A stretch of DNA of 64,000 nt from Lautropia dentalis (GCF_003892345.1 NZ_RRUE01000001.1:1989393-2053392); one strand, 5' to 3'. Numbered from the stretch's first letter, positions 45,435 to 55,897 are shown. A program made the numbers and translations. Notes: generated by a model from the sequence alone, not told the origin.

Positions 45435-46901
45435 TTGAGACTCAGCCTGTTCTGGCGCACCTTTGCGCTGATCAGCCTGCTGCTGGCCATCAGCCTGGGC
45501 GCGTGGTACCAACTGTACCGTGCCTTCGAGCAGCCTCCCCAGGCCAGCCGCTTCGCCTGGGAGATGGCCTCGGCCATCAATCTGGCCCGCACGGCCCTTT
45601 CGCATGTCGAACCCGGCCCGCAGCGCGAGGCCCTGCTGAAGGATTTCGCCAGCAACAGGGGGCTGCGTGTCTACCCCCTCAAGGACAATGACCGCATCGA
45701 GCGCTGGCCCGACCGCAAGATGGGCGCCGAGGTCGAGGGCCAGCTGGCCCGCCGTCTCGGGCATCCGGCCATGCTGGCCAGCCGTGTCAATGGCGTCTTC
45801 GCCCTCTGGGTCAGCTTCGACATCGGCAGTGAACGCTACTGGCTGATTGCCGAGCCCGAACGCCTCGAAGCACCCACCGGCAGCAGCTGGACCGAAATGG
45901 CTGCCTCGGCCATCGGCATCCTGCTGGCCACCATTGGCGGGCTGCTCATCAGCCGGCTGGTCAACCGGCCGCTGGCCAATCTCGCCCGTTCCATCGACCG
46001 CCTGTCACGCGGCGAGCCGCCTCCGCGCCTGCCCGAAACCGGTCCCCCCGAAATTGCCATGCTCAACCGCCGCTTCAACGAGCTGGCCGGCGAGCTGCAG
46101 GCCATGGATGCCGACCGCGCCATCGTGCTGGCCGGGGTTTCGCACGACGTGCGCACCCCGCTCACCCGGCTGCGCCTGGAGGTGGAAATGAGCGCCCTGC
46201 CCGAGGCCGCCCAGGCCTCGATGATCGAGGAGATCGAGCGCATCGATTCCATCGTCCACCAGTTCGTCGAATTTGCCAGCCCGCTGGAGCGCACCGTCGA
46301 GGTGGTCGACATCAACGACGTGTTCTCGCAGTTCCTGCGTCTGTACAGCCGCGAGCGCGCAGCCGGCCTGCTGTCGGTGTTCAAGCGTGTCGAACACGGC
46401 CTGAGTTGGCAGGGCAACCCGGTGCTGCTCGAGCGCATTCTCAGCAACGTCTTCGAAAATGCCATCAAGTACGCAGCCACCCCGGGCGAGCGCAACGTGC
46501 GCATCGACATCATTGGCCGGCGCCACGAAAAGGGCGTCGAACTGATCTTTCGCGATCATGGCCCGGGCGTGCCGGAGGCCTCGCTCAATCGCCTGGCACG
46601 GCCGTTTGCCCGTCTCGATACCGAGCGCAGCGCCATCGGCGGCTCGGGCCTGGGGCTGGCCATCGTGGCGCGGCTGGCACGGCGCACCCGTGGCGGCATG
46701 ATCATCGAAAATGCCTCCGGCGGCGGCCTCAAGATCCGCGTCGTGCTGCGCGACCTCGATTCCGCCAAGGTCGCAGCCCGTGAAACCTTCGTCGATACGC
46801 TGGATCCGGTCAGCGCACCAGCAGAGCTGATGCAAGCGCAGCAATCGACTCGCAACGGCCGACGGTCCCGACCTTCTCGTTCGTCTTCGCTTTCAGGTTG
46901 A
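45435..46901 (+). CDS. envZ: Sensor histidine kinase EnvZ-like, TTG start
   Basis: 488-residue inner-membrane kinase partner of OmpR. TM1 is about residues 5-27, a periplasmic loop follows, TM2 is about 155-175, and a HAMP linker contains [18 protein letters not shown]. The H-box is [19 protein letters not shown] (His near 237), the N-box is [13 protein letters not shown], and the G boxes are DHGPGVP and [16 protein letters not shown] at 45435 is preceded by AAGGA at the right distance and starts [10 protein letters not shown], the usual beginning; no ATG or GTG gives a full TM1. The last 92 bases overlap the 3' end of ispF on the other strand; the C-terminal 30 residues are a Ser/Arg-rich tail encoded there. 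Confidence 0.9.
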   Translation: MRLSLFWRTFALISLLLAISLGAWYQLYRAFEQPPQASRFAWEMASAINLARTALSHVEPGPQREALLKDFASNRGLRVYPLKDNDRIERWPDRKMGAEVEGQLARRLGHPAMLASRVNGVFALWVSFDIGSERYWLIAEPERLEAPTGSSWTEMAASAIGILLATIGGLLISRLVNRPLANLARSIDRLSRGEPPPRLPETGPPEIAMLNRRFNELAGELQAMDADRAIVLAGVSHDVRTPLTRLRLEVEMSALPEAAQASMIEEIERIDSIVHQFVEFASPLERTVEVVDINDVFSQFLRLYSRERAAGLLSVFKRVEHGLSWQGNPVLLERILSNVFENAIKYAATPGERNVRIDIIGRRHEKGVELIFRDHGPGVPEASLNRLARPFARLDTERSAIGGSGLGLAIVARLARRTRGGMIIENASGGGLKIRVVLRDLDSAKVAARETFVDTLDPVSAPAELMQAQQSTRNGRRSRPSRSSSLSG

Positions 46902-47436
46902 TCTGCGCGGGGTCACACCCGATGGCGCCCGAGAGCGCCGTGATCATCCCCGGCAGCCAGGGTTTCATCTTCGGCTGCTGGGCAATGATCGTCGCATCGA
47001 TGTTGCCCAGCTGCCAGCCCCGGGCGCGCACCGCAGCCATCGCCTCCTTCAGCAGTACCAGGCTGTCGGCCCCCCTGAAGGCCGGATCGGTATCCGGAAA
47101 GTGATGGCCGATATCACCCAGACCGGCGGCCCCCAGCAGCGCGTCGGTGATGGCATGGGCCAGCACGTCGGCATCCGAATGCCCGGCCAAGCCCAGCGGA
47201 TGTTCCACATGCACACCGCCGATGATCAGCGGTCGCCCTTCCACCAGCACGTGCAGGTCGTAACCCTGCCCGATCCGGAAGGGTATGGTCGTCACTGCTG
47301 CGGCAACCCCGGGTTGTGCGTCGCTGCCGGCATGGGCGCCCGAGGCAGCGTGGGTGCTTCCATGGGGGGCCGGGCTGCTGGCAGCGGCACGGGTGGCCGG
47401 TGTCGGGATGGGCGATGCGGGATGGGATGAACTCAT
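46810..47436 (-). CDS. ispF: 2-C-methyl-D-erythritol 2,4-cyclodiphosphate synthase IspF
   Basis: 208-residue enzyme of the MEP isoprenoid pathway. The metal-binding DLH is in [11 protein letters not shown] (about 54-64), with [30 protein letters not shown] and the terminal [18 protein letters not shown] segments. The family is about 160 residues; here about 50 Ala/Ser/Pro/His/Gly-rich residues precede the core. It follows ispD after 25 bases. Its 3' end overlaps envZ convergently by 92 bases. Confidence 0.94.
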   Translation of the reverse strand: MSSSHPASPIPTPATRAAASSPAPHGSTHAASGAHAGSDAQPGVAAAVTTIPFRIGQGYDLHVLVEGRPLIIGGVHVEHPLGLAGHSDADVLAHAITDALLGAAGLGDIGHHFPDTDPAFRGADSLVLLKEAMAAVRARGWQLGNIDATIIAQQPKMKPWLPGMITALSGAIGCDPAQINLKAKTNEKVGTVGRCESIAALASALLVR

Positions 47437-47461
47437 GGGTCTGTTGTCAAAAGGGAAAAAT

Positions 47462-48253
47462 CTAGTCCTCGACGGCCGGTTCCATCCGCATCAGGATGCG
47501 CAGCATGATCAGGTCTTCGGCCGTGGTGATCTTCAGGTTCAGCTTCGAGCCCATCACCATGCGTGGCCGGCCACCCTCGGCCTCGATGGCGCCGGCCTCG
47601 TCCGTGACGTTGGGGTGCGCCTCCAGCGCCTTGCGCAGCGGCCCGAAGCGGAAGGTCTGGGGAGTCTGGGCCAGCCACAGCCGGCTGCGGTCCACCGTGC
47701 CCCCGGAACGGAATTCGTTGGTGGCCGCCAGCGAGGCACGGCTGTCGATGCGCTTGACCGTATCGGTCACCGGCATGCACAGCAGCGCGCCGCAGGGTTC
47801 GTTCTCGAGGTGAGCGGCCAGCCGGCGCAGCGTGCCGGAATCGATGCCCGGCCGGGCGGCATCGTGCACATGAACCCAGTCGTGCGGGTGCGTCAGGCCA
47901 CGCTGGGCCATGGCCATCAGGCCGTTGAGCACCGTGTCGCGGCGGGTGGGGCCACCGCGACGGATCAGCAGCACCTTCGGATGGCGCAACCCCGGCAGGC
48001 GCAGCACCAGCGGATCATCGGCCTGCACCACCACGGCCACCCGGCTGATCCAGGGTTCGGCCAGAAAGGCCGCCACCGTCACCTCCAGCACCGTCTGGCC
48101 GTTGCCCAGTTCCAGGTACTGCTTGGGCACCCGGGCACCGAAGCGGCTGCCACTGCCGGCCGCCGGAATCAGCACGAAGTGCCGCGGGCGCACCGGCTCC
48201 GCGCCGGCATCGGCCTGCCTCTGCATGCTGTCCCTGTTCATCGTGCTGACCAT
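47462..48253 (-). CDS. ispD: 2-C-methyl-D-erythritol 4-phosphate cytidylyltransferase IspD
   Basis: 263-residue CTP-using enzyme of the MEP pathway. The nucleotide-binding Gly-rich loop is [14 protein letters not shown], followed by [15 protein letters not shown]. The catalytic-site segments [25 protein letters not shown] and AQTPQTFRF are present, as is [14 protein letters not shown] 48253 has GGAAGG five bases upstream; a second ATG is at 48241. Head of ispD-ispF, divergent from mfd, as commonly seen in betaproteobacteria. Confidence 0.94.
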   Translation of the reverse strand: MVSTMNRDSMQRQADAGAEPVRPRHFVLIPAAGSGSRFGARVPKQYLELGNGQTVLEVTVAAFLAEPWISRVAVVVQADDPLVLRLPGLRHPKVLLIRRGGPTRRDTVLNGLMAMAQRGLTHPHDWVHVHDAARPGIDSGTLRRLAAHLENEPCGALLCMPVTDTVKRIDSRASLAATNEFRSGGTVDRSRLWLAQTPQTFRFGPLRKALEAHPNVTDEAGAIEAEGGRPRMVMGSKLNLKITTAEDLIMLRILMRMEPAVED

Positions 48254-48394
48254 TCAACCTTCCATTCCATGTCGTCGCGTATCCGGCCACCCTGGAGTGT
48301 GCCGTGGACTCATTCGTCCCTGCGAACCCTCTCCGGGCGTGCAGCCGGTAGAATGACAGGCTGTCCGGACGGCTGAGTCCACGCCGCCGCGGCG

Positions 48395-51300
48395 GTGGGA
48401 ACCGCCGGTCTTCTTCCTGCCACGACAGGTCATATCTTGCACGCTTCCATCCATCGACTTCCTGCCGGCTTCGGCTCATCGGATGCCTGGCTGCTGGCGC
48501 AGCATTTTCGCACGGGTGCCGATGCTGCTTCCGCCTCACAGGCACCCTCGCCGGGCCGAACTCACGTCATTGTATGCGCGCAGCCCGCCGACTGCAGCCG
48601 CCTCGCGGCAGAAATCGCCTGGTTTGCGCCCGAACTGGCCATTGCACGCCTGCCAGACTGGGAAACCCTGCCCTACGACAGCCTCTCGCCCCATCAGGAT
48701 CTGGTGTCCGAGCGGCTGGCGGCGCTGCATCGCCTGCAGCAGGGCAAGCTGGATGTGCTGCTGGTGGCGGCCAGCACGGCCGCCCATCGTCTGGCACCGC
48801 CGTCGTGGCTGGCCTCGCGCACCTTCCAGTTCGCCCAGGGCATGAAGATTGATGAAGCGGCCCTGAAATCGCAGCTCACCCTGGCCGGTTACGAACACGT
48901 CGAACAGGTGCTGCGTCCCGGCGAATATACGGTACGGGGCGGACTCATCGACCTGTTCCCCATGGGGTCGCCCCTGCCCTACCGGTTGGACCTCTTCGAT
49001 GACGAACTCGAGAGCCTGCGCACCTTCGACCCCGACACCCAGCGCAGCCTCTACCCGGTCAGGGAAGTCAACCTGCTGCCTGGGCGAGAATTTCCGCTGG
49101 ACGAGCCCGCACGCACCGCCTTCCGTGGACGCTGGCGCGAGCGCTTCGATGGTGACCCGTCGCGCGTCACGCTCTATCGCGACATCGGCAACGGCGTGGC
49201 CCCGGCCGGCATCGAATATTATCTGCCGCTTTTTTTCGAACAGACGGCCACGCTGTTCGATTACCTGCCCGACAGCACCGAACTGATTCTGCACGGCGAC
49301 ATCCAGGGCCAGCTGCAGGCATTCCGGCAGGACGCTCACCAGCGCTTCGATTTCATCGGCCACGACGCCGAACGCCCGGCGCTCACGCCGGATGAGCTGT
49401 TTCTCACGCCCGAACAGTTCTTCGTGCGCAGCCAGGCCTTTGCACGCGTGTCCGTCCCGACCGTGTCGTCCGATGCGCGTGATCTGGCGTCAGGTGGCCA
49501 GACACCAGCCGGCCCCGTACAAAGGGTCACGACAGGCGCTGACCCTGCGCTCGCCGCTGATCCTGCCGAACGCGGTGCAGGCGCAGCCGCCGCAGCATTC
49601 GGCGCCGGTATGTCAGAGGGCGATGCGGCAGGCAGCATACCCGCATCGTCCCAGGTGTCACCTGCGCCAGACAGCACCCCCGCATCCCATGTGCCGCCTG
49701 CACCGGGGCGCGCCCATGCCTTCAACGCCTTCGCTGTGCCGAACGTGGCCGTCAACCGCCGCCAGGACGATCCGGTCGGCGCCCTGCGCAACGTGCTCGA
49801 TGCGCCCCCCCTCATCACCGCTACCCCTGAAAAACGCCTGATCATCGCCGAATCGCTGGGCCGGCGTGAAACCCTGCAGGAACTCTTTGCCGAATCGGGC
49901 CTGAAAGTGGCCACGGCCGAAGACTGGGCCACGGCCATGGCCACCGATGCCGCCGTGGTGCTGACCATCGGCCCGCTGCAGCGCGGCTTCCGCCTGGCCG
50001 ATGGCCAGCTGCTGGTCATCACCGAAAGCGAGCTGTTTCCCTCCTTCGTCCGGCAGAACAAGCGCAGCAAGGGCCAGACCACCCAGGTCGACACCCTTAT
50101 CCGTGATCTCTCCGAACTGAAGCCGGGCGACCCGGTCGTACATGCACAGCACGGTATCGGCCGCTACATGGGGCTGGTCAACATCGACCTGGGCGACGGC
50201 CCCGCCGAATTCCTGCACCTCACCTATGCCGGCGATGCCACGCTGTACGTGCCGGTGGCCATGCTGCACCTCATCGGCCGCTATTCCGGTGCTGCCCCCG
50301 AAAATGCCCCCCTGCACACGCTCGGTTCCGGCCAGTGGGACAAGGCCCGTCGCAAGGCCGCCGAAAAGGCACGCGACACGGCGGTGGAACTGCTCGACCT
50401 CTACGCCCGTCGCGCTGCACGCCCCGGCCATGCCTTCCAGTTCGAGCCGGCCGGCTATGCCGCCTTTGCCGAGGGCTTCGGCTTCGAGGAAACCCCCGAC
50501 CAGCAGGCCGCCATCCATGCCGTCGTGCAGGACCTGATCGCCCCCAAACCCATGGACCGGCTGGTCTGCGGCGATGTGGGCTTCGGCAAGACCGAAGTGG
50601 CGCTGCGTGCGGCCTACGTGGCTGCCAGTACCGGCCGCCAGGTGGCGGTGCTCACGCCCACCACGCTGCTGGCCGAGCAGCATTTCCAGACCTTCAGCGA
50701 CCGCTTTTCCAGCTTTCCGCTGAACGTGGCCGAACTGTCGCGCTTCGGCACCGCCAAGTCCACACGGACCACGCTGGAGGGGCTGGCAGGCGGCAAGGTC
50801 GATATCGTCATCGGCACCCACAAACTGCTGTCGAAGGACGTGAAATTCCGCGACCTCGGGCTGGTGATCATCGACGAGGAACACCGCTTCGGCGTGCGCC
50901 AGAAAGAAGCGCTCAAGAACCTGCGTGCCGAAATCGATGTGCTCACGCTGACCGCCACGCCCATTCCGCGCACGCTGGCCATGAGCCTCGAAGGCATCCG
51001 CGATTTTTCCGTCATTGCCACGGCGCCGCAGAAACGCCTGGCCATCCGCACCTTCGTGCGCAAGGAAACCGGTGGCACCATCCGCGAGGCCATGCTGCGC
51101 GAACTCAAGCGCGGCGGGCAGGTGTATTTTCTGCACAATGAAGTGGGCACCATCGAGAACCGCCGCCAGATGCTGGCCGAACTGGTGCCCGAGGCGCGCA
51201 TCGAAGTGGCGCATGGCCAGATGCCCGAGCGCGAGCTGGAACGCGTCATGCGCGATTTTCACCAGCAGCGCTTCAACGTGCTGCTGTGCACCACCATCAT

Positions 51301-52423
51301 CGAAACCGGCATCGACGTGCCCACCGCCAACACCATCATCATGCACCGGGCCGACAAATTCGGTCTGGCGCAGCTGCACCAGCTGCGCGGACGTGTGGGC
51401 CGCTCGCACCACCAGGCCTACGCCTACCTGCTGATTCCCGACGAGGAAGCCATCACGAAGGACGCCACCAAGCGCCTGGAAGCCATCCAGATGATGGAAG
51501 ACCTGGGGGCCGGCTTCTACCTGTCGATGCACGATCTGGAAATTCGTGGGGCCGGTGAAGTGCTGGGCGATTCGCAATCCGGCGAAATGCAGGAAGTGGG
51601 CTTTTCGCTCTACACCGACATGCTGCAGCAGGCAGTGGAAGCGCTCAAATCCGGCCGCGAACCGGACCTGGCCGCCACCATGGCACGCGTACCGGAAATC
51701 AAACTGCATGCGCCGGCGCTCCTGCCCGAAGATTATTGCCCGGACGTGCACGAGCGGCTGATTCTCTACAAGCGCCTGGCCAATGCGCGCGACGGTGTGG
51801 AACTGACCCAGCTGCGCGAGGAACTGGCCGACCGTTTCGGCAAGCTGCCCGAAGCCGCAAAGACGCTGATCGAAAGCCACCGCCTGCGGCTGATGGCCAC
51901 CGACATCGGCCTGGCCAAGGTGGATGCCGATGCCGACACCATCCTGCTGCAGTTCGATCCCGAACCAAAAACCTCGCCCGCACAGATCCTCACCTTTGCC
52001 CAGGGCCGGCGCGACACCACCTTTGCCGGCCAGGACCGGCTGCGCATCAAGGTGACCAGCAAGGATATCGGCGAGCGCCTGCAGACCGTGCGCAGCATCC
52101 TGCAGGCGCTGCTGCCAAAAACGGATGCCAAAGCGGACACGTCTGCTGGCGGTACGGGCTCGGGCAAAGGTGCAGACTCGGGTGCCGCATCCGGCAAAAA
52201 AGGCAAAAAGGCAAGCGCCGGGAGCGCATCCAGCGGCGCAGACGCGGCAGCCCGTGCTGCGGCCGAGGAAGCCGCCCGCACCGCCCGCGATGTGGCGGCC
52301 ATTGCCGCGCATACCCCTGCGCCGCCTGCCAGAAGCCGCAGCCGGAGCCGCTACGGTTCTGACCCGGCGCCCGCCACGGTGCCCTCCGGCAGCAGCCGCA
52401 AGACGAAGGCCTACCGCTTCTGA
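48395..52423 (+). CDS. mfd: Transcription-repair coupling factor Mfd with insertion and C-terminal tail
   Basis: 1342-residue DNA translocase that removes stalled RNA polymerase and recruits UvrA. The UvrB-like N-terminus has LPDWETLPYDSLSPHQDLVSERL. The RNAP-interacting domain has LKPGDPVVHAQHGIGRY. The translocase has Walker A GDVGFGKTEVALRAA, DEEH, TATPIPRTL, and the TRG motif region HQLRGRVGRSHHQAYAY. No ATG exists near the start: either GTG 48395 or TTG 48437 (AGG seven bases upstream) is plausible. About 95 Ala/Pro/Ser-rich residues are inserted near 353-447, and about 100 Ala/Gly/Ser/Lys/Arg-rich residues follow the normal end, so the protein exceeds the usual 1150. Confidence 0.93.
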   Translation: MGTAGLLPATTGHILHASIHRLPAGFGSSDAWLLAQHFRTGADAASASQAPSPGRTHVIVCAQPADCSRLAAEIAWFAPELAIARLPDWETLPYDSLSPHQDLVSERLAALHRLQQGKLDVLLVAASTAAHRLAPPSWLASRTFQFAQGMKIDEAALKSQLTLAGYEHVEQVLRPGEYTVRGGLIDLFPMGSPLPYRLDLFDDELESLRTFDPDTQRSLYPVREVNLLPGREFPLDEPARTAFRGRWRERFDGDPSRVTLYRDIGNGVAPAGIEYYLPLFFEQTATLFDYLPDSTELILHGDIQGQLQAFRQDAHQRFDFIGHDAERPALTPDELFLTPEQFFVRSQAFARVSVPTVSSDARDLASGGQTPAGPVQRVTTGADPALAADPAERGAGAAAAAFGAGMSEGDAAGSIPASSQVSPAPDSTPASHVPPAPGRAHAFNAFAVPNVAVNRRQDDPVGALRNVLDAPPLITATPEKRLIIAESLGRRETLQELFAESGLKVATAEDWATAMATDAAVVLTIGPLQRGFRLADGQLLVITESELFPSFVRQNKRSKGQTTQVDTLIRDLSELKPGDPVVHAQHGIGRYMGLVNIDLGDGPAEFLHLTYAGDATLYVPVAMLHLIGRYSGAAPENAPLHTLGSGQWDKARRKAAEKARDTAVELLDLYARRAARPGHAFQFEPAGYAAFAEGFGFEETPDQQAAIHAVVQDLIAPKPMDRLVCGDVGFGKTEVALRAAYVAASTGRQVAVLTPTTLLAEQHFQTFSDRFSSFPLNVAELSRFGTAKSTRTTLEGLAGGKVDIVIGTHKLLSKDVKFRDLGLVIIDEEHRFGVRQKEALKNLRAEIDVLTLTATPIPRTLAMSLEGIRDFSVIATAPQKRLAIRTFVRKETGGTIREAMLRELKRGGQVYFLHNEVGTIENRRQMLAELVPEARIEVAHGQMPERELERVMRDFHQQRFNVLLCTTIIETGIDVPTANTIIMHRADKFGLAQLHQLRGRVGRSHHQAYAYLLIPDEEAITKDATKRLEAIQMMEDLGAGFYLSMHDLEIRGAGEVLGDSQSGEMQEVGFSLYTDMLQQAVEALKSGREPDLAATMARVPEIKLHAPALLPEDYCPDVHERLILYKRLANARDGVELTQLREELADRFGKLPEAAKTLIESHRLRLMATDIGLAKVDADADTILLQFDPEPKTSPAQILTFAQGRRDTTFAGQDRLRIKVTSKDIGERLQTVRSILQALLPKTDAKADTSAGGTGSGKGADSGAASGKKGKKASAGSASSGADAAARAAAEEAARTARDVAAIAAHTPAPPARSRSRSRYGSDPAPATVPSGSSRKTKAYRF

Positions 52424-52452
52424 ACACATACCAGCCCATCCATCATTCCTCT

Positions 52453-53307
52453 ATGCCCGACAACCTGATCATCGTCCGCAAAGCCAGCGGACTGGACCCC
52501 GACACCCTTCACACCCTGAGCACGGCACTGGGCACAGCACCCGAGCGCATGGGCGGCGAACGCCCCACCCTGCTGCGCTGGCAGGCAGCCCCCCAGTCGT
52601 CCGCCACCTTCGACGCCTGGGCGGAAGAATACGGCGTCGATGCTGCCAACGTGCCAGCCAGTCTCTCGCTGGCCGATTTCCGCCTGCTGGCCATCGACAT
52701 GGATTCGACGCTGGTGACGATGGAAACACTGGACGAGATCGCCGACGTGGCGGGGCTGAAGGCCGAAGTGGCGGCCATTACCGAGGCCGCCATGCGCGGC
52801 GAGATCCGCGACTTTACCGAGAGCCTGACCCGCCGCATGGCGCTGCTGCAGGGCGTGGGTGAAGACCTGATCGAACGCGTCTACCGCGAGCGCCTGCACC
52901 TGTCACCGGGGGCGGAGGTGCTGCTGGCTGCCGCCAGGGCCGCCGGGCTGAAGACGCTGCTGGTATCGGGAGGCTTTACACACTTCACCGACCGGCTCAA
53001 GGAGCAACTGGGCTTCGACTACGCCTTTGCCAACCAGTTCGATATCGTCGATGGTCGCCTCACCGGCCGGGTGCTGGGGCCGATCGTCGATGGCGCCTTC
53101 AAGGCGCAGGCCGTGCGCCAGTGCTGCGCCGAGATCGGCTGCGCGCCCTCGCAGGCCATCGCCATCGGGGACGGTGCCAACGATCTGGGCATGATGGGCG
53201 TGGCCGGACTGTCGGTGGGCTATCACGCCAAGCCGGTCGTGCGGGCGCAGGCCACCTGGTCGGTGCGTGTGGGGGGGCTGGACACCGTGGTGGACTGGCT
53301 GGGCTGA
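52453..53307 (+). CDS. serB: Phosphoserine phosphatase SerB
   Basis: 284-residue HAD-family phosphatase, last step of serine synthesis. Nucleophile D82 and acid D84 are in AIDMDSTLVTMETLDEIAD. Motif II Ser is in LLVSGGFTHFTDRL, and motifs III/IV are in FKAQAVRQ and IAIGDGANDLGMMGVAGLSVGYHAKP. The N-terminal 70 residues are an ACT-like region. It lies 29 bases after mfd and may be co-transcribed. Confidence 0.95.
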   Translation: MPDNLIIVRKASGLDPDTLHTLSTALGTAPERMGGERPTLLRWQAAPQSSATFDAWAEEYGVDAANVPASLSLADFRLLAIDMDSTLVTMETLDEIADVAGLKAEVAAITEAAMRGEIRDFTESLTRRMALLQGVGEDLIERVYRERLHLSPGAEVLLAAARAAGLKTLLVSGGFTHFTDRLKEQLGFDYAFANQFDIVDGRLTGRVLGPIVDGAFKAQAVRQCCAEIGCAPSQAIAIGDGANDLGMMGVAGLSVGYHAKPVVRAQATWSVRVGGLDTVVDWLG

Positions 53308-53615
53308 TTCTGCCGACGACACCACTGATCTGCCATGCCGGGAAGTCACGGGGATATACGAAGATGAGTGAAGAAGGCAGCCATGTCCTTCAGGAAATGC
53401 ATGAACCAGGCTGGCTTTCACGCGATCGACCTGCTCGGCACATGCTGCCTTGATGCGTTTTTGGCGTGGTGTGACCGGAGCATGCACGCGATGAATTCTG
53501 GGCCCATGGGATCTCCTGCCCCTTTTTTCCGCACGGCGTATGATGACCCCTGACCTGCCCCGGCAGCAGCCCGGGTGCGGTGTCATCCAGTCAACACAAC
53601 ACGAGGAAGACAGCC
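53308..53615. other. Intergenic region serB-SDR
   Basis: 308 bases with no gene. GAGGAAG before 53616 is the SDR ribosome binding site. No terminator or promoter is convincing. Confidence 0.45.
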
Positions 53616-54398
53616 ATGAGCGACAAGGTAGCGGTCATCACGGGTTCGGGCGACGGTCTGGGCAAGGGCATTGCCCGGCGGCTGGCCAGCGATGGTTTCA
53701 ACATCGTGCTTTCGGACATCAACCCCGAGACGCTCAAAGCCACCGAGGCAGAATTCAGGGCGGATGGCGTTCCGGTCACGGCATTCCAGGGCAACGTGGC
53801 CAAACGGGATGACCAGTTCGCCCTGGTCAAACATGCCGTCGATACCTTCGGCCGCGTGGATGTCTTCGTCAACAACGCGGGCATCGAGGACGTGATGCCG
53901 CTGGAACGCGTCACCGACAGCGAGTTCGACCGCGTGTTCGACATCAACGTCAAGGGCGTGCTGTTCGGCATCCAGGCTGCCGCCGAACAGATGAAAAAAC
54001 AGCAGCAGGACGGCCGGGTGTACAAGATCATCAACGCCGCCAGCATTGCCGCCCACGAGTCCTACGACCTGCTGGGCGTCTACTGCGCCAGCAAGCACGC
54101 CGTGCGCGCCCTCACGGTGGCGGCCGCCAAGGAACTGGCCCGCTTCAACATCAACGTCAACGCCTACTGCCCCGGCGTGGCCGGCACGCGCATGTGGGAT
54201 CGCATCGACGAGGAAATGGCCAAAATCCACGGCTGGGCGCCGGGCGAAGCCTTCAGGCGCTTCACCGCCGGCATTCTGCGGGGCCGTCCACAGGAACCGG
54301 CCGACGTGGCCGCCCTGGTGCACTTCCTCGCCTCGGAAGATTCCGACTACATCACCGGCCAGTCCATCCTGACCGACGGGGGCATGGTGTTCCGTTGA
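53616..54398 (+). CDS. Short-chain dehydrogenase, acetoin/diacetyl reductase-like
   Basis: 260-residue NAD(P)-dependent [18 protein letters not shown] is the cofactor motif, NNAG (about 88-91) follows, the active Ser is in [11 protein letters not shown], and the YxxxK pair is in [14 protein letters not shown]. The C-terminal half, with [20 protein letters not shown] and [17 protein letters not shown], resembles (S)-acetoin-forming diacetyl reductases (BudC/ButA). ATG 53616 is preceded by GAGGAAG. No other butanediol-pathway gene is nearby, so the substrate is only inferred. Confidence 0.85.
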   Translation: MSDKVAVITGSGDGLGKGIARRLASDGFNIVLSDINPETLKATEAEFRADGVPVTAFQGNVAKRDDQFALVKHAVDTFGRVDVFVNNAGIEDVMPLERVTDSEFDRVFDINVKGVLFGIQAAAEQMKKQQQDGRVYKIINAASIAAHESYDLLGVYCASKHAVRALTVAAAKELARFNINVNAYCPGVAGTRMWDRIDEEMAKIHGWAPGEAFRRFTAGILRGRPQEPADVAALVHFLASEDSDYITGQSILTDGGMVFR

Positions 54399-54591
54399 TC
54401 CATCCCCGGCCAGGCGTTTGATGCGGACAGGGGGTCTCTCCCAGGGCCATGTCCAAACTGTGCGGGGGTGGCCTCGGGCCGATCCCCGCCTGACGAGGGA
54501 CAAGGCAGCGTTCCGCAGGGCCGTTCGTGGAAAGAGGGAGATTTCTTTGCTGAGTTTCTCCGCAGAACGGGCAGCTTTTGCTGAAGCGTAG

Positions 54592-55221
54592 TCAGTTTTT
54601 CGTGTCGCCGTTCAGGATGCCAGACCTCGTGTCGAAAGCCGATGTACGCTGCCCATCCGGCGCCGGGGCGTCAGACTGACCCTGACCGCCAAAGCCCTGC
54701 CCTCCCGGCATGTCATCCAGCGCCGCCCGGGTCTGCTGCTGCATCTGCGCCTGCATGCCGAGGAACAGGTTCTTGCTCTGCTCGATGTAGTCACTCATCA
54801 TCCGCTGCATCACCGGCGCATGGTCCTGCATGAACTGCGCCCAGCGCATGGCATCGGGCAGACTCCCGCCGGTGTCGCCACCGTGCTGCGCCTCGGCGTG
54901 GGCCTGCACCTCGATGAAGGCCTGCAGCGTCTTTTCCAGACAGGTACTCATCAGCCCCTGCATGGGGTGTCCGTGGAAGCGGATCATCTGCGCCAGCATC
55001 TCCTGCGGGAAGAGCGGCGACGGGCCGGCCTCGCCCTCGACGATGATCTGCAGCAGGATGCTGCGCGTCAGGTCTTCCTGGCTGCGCGCATCCACGACCT
55101 GAAAATGCGCGCCATCCAGAACCAGCTGCCGGATGTCGGCCAGCGTGATGTAGACGCTGGTCTGCGTGTCGTACAGCCGGCGGTTCGGGTATTTCTTGAT
55201 CAGCCTGGGGGTGGGGGCCAT
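54592..55221 (-). CDS. phaR: Polyhydroxyalkanoate synthesis regulator PhaR
   Basis: 209-residue DNA-binding and granule-binding repressor controlling phasin and PHA synthesis. RLIKKYPNRRLYDTQTSVYITLADIRQLV (about 5-33; ends RLIKK and IRQLV) is the DNA-binding PHB_acc_N domain. LTRSILLQIIVEGE and LFPQEMLAQMIRFHGHPMQGLM form the PHB/phasin-binding domain. A Gln/Met/Gly-rich C-terminus follows. ATG 55221 gives the standard beginning; an in-frame ATG at 55293 would add 24 residues. No PHA synthase gene is in the window. Confidence 0.9.
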   Translation of the reverse strand: MAPTPRLIKKYPNRRLYDTQTSVYITLADIRQLVLDGAHFQVVDARSQEDLTRSILLQIIVEGEAGPSPLFPQEMLAQMIRFHGHPMQGLMSTCLEKTLQAFIEVQAHAEAQHGGDTGGSLPDAMRWAQFMQDHAPVMQRMMSDYIEQSKNLFLGMQAQMQQQTRAALDDMPGGQGFGGQGQSDAPAPDGQRTSAFDTRSGILNGDTKN

Positions 55222-55407
55222 GAGGGTGTCCACGATCAGGGGAAAGGCCGCGGACGGCGCTTTCAGAGGAGGAGGAAATGTCTTGTATTTCATCTGATGA
55301 TAACCGCATGGCCGCCCTTCTGCGCATTGCCCCCTGATTCGTGGTTGATCCTGATCAGCAGACCGGTGGCGCTGTTGTGCGTCTCCCGCCTGCGGCACAA
55401 TCGCGGC

Positions 55408-55764
55408 ATGCTGATCGTCATCATTGCCTGGCTCTACGTGGTGGTGCTGATGTCTGCGGCCGAAACCTCAGCCATCGCGGGCATCATGACCTTCTTCCTG
55501 TACGGCGTCCTGCCGCTGGCCATCCTCACCTACCTGCTCAACACGCCAGCCCGTCGTGCGAAGCGCCGGCGCGCCGAGGCGCTGGCCGAGCCCTCCGGCA
55601 TGGCTGGGGCCACGGTTCCTGTCGTGGCAGCAACGGGCGAGGACATCACGGATGAGCGTGCAATGAACGACGCCGCTGCGGACAACGCAGCCAGCAACGA
55701 ACCCGAGGCTGTGTCTCCGGTGTACCCGGTTCGTCACCATGAGTCTGGACCGCCCAATGGCTGA
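55408..55764 (+). CDS. Small conserved membrane protein
   Basis: 118-residue protein of unknown function. Two hydrophobic segments (about 1-18 and 24-44: IVIIAWLYVVVLMSA and GIMTFFLYGVLPLAILTYLL) are followed by a basic RRAKRRRAEAL stretch and an Ala/Glu/Asp-rich tail. Similar small membrane proteins occur in Burkholderiales, to my knowledge without assigned function. It is divergent from phaR. The start is the ATG at the first hydrophobic residue. Confidence 0.7.
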   Translation: MLIVIIAWLYVVVLMSAAETSAIAGIMTFFLYGVLPLAILTYLLNTPARRAKRRRAEALAEPSGMAGATVPVVAATGEDITDERAMNDAAADNAASNEPEAVSPVYPVRHHESGPPNG

Positions 55765-55897
55765 GACCTGTATCCTGCAGTAACGGAACCGGCGTCTCTG
55801 ATGTCCCGCGACCACGGTATTGCACCGGTATTGCCGGGGAAATCCGGCCACGGGGGCTATACTGCCCGCTTGTAAAGCATGACGACTGGAGGGCCGT

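Noticed and set aside
49658..52429. Long minus-strand frame opposite mfd (about 920 codons)
   Set aside because: Antisense shadow of mfd caused by high third-position GC; no motif or ribosome binding site.
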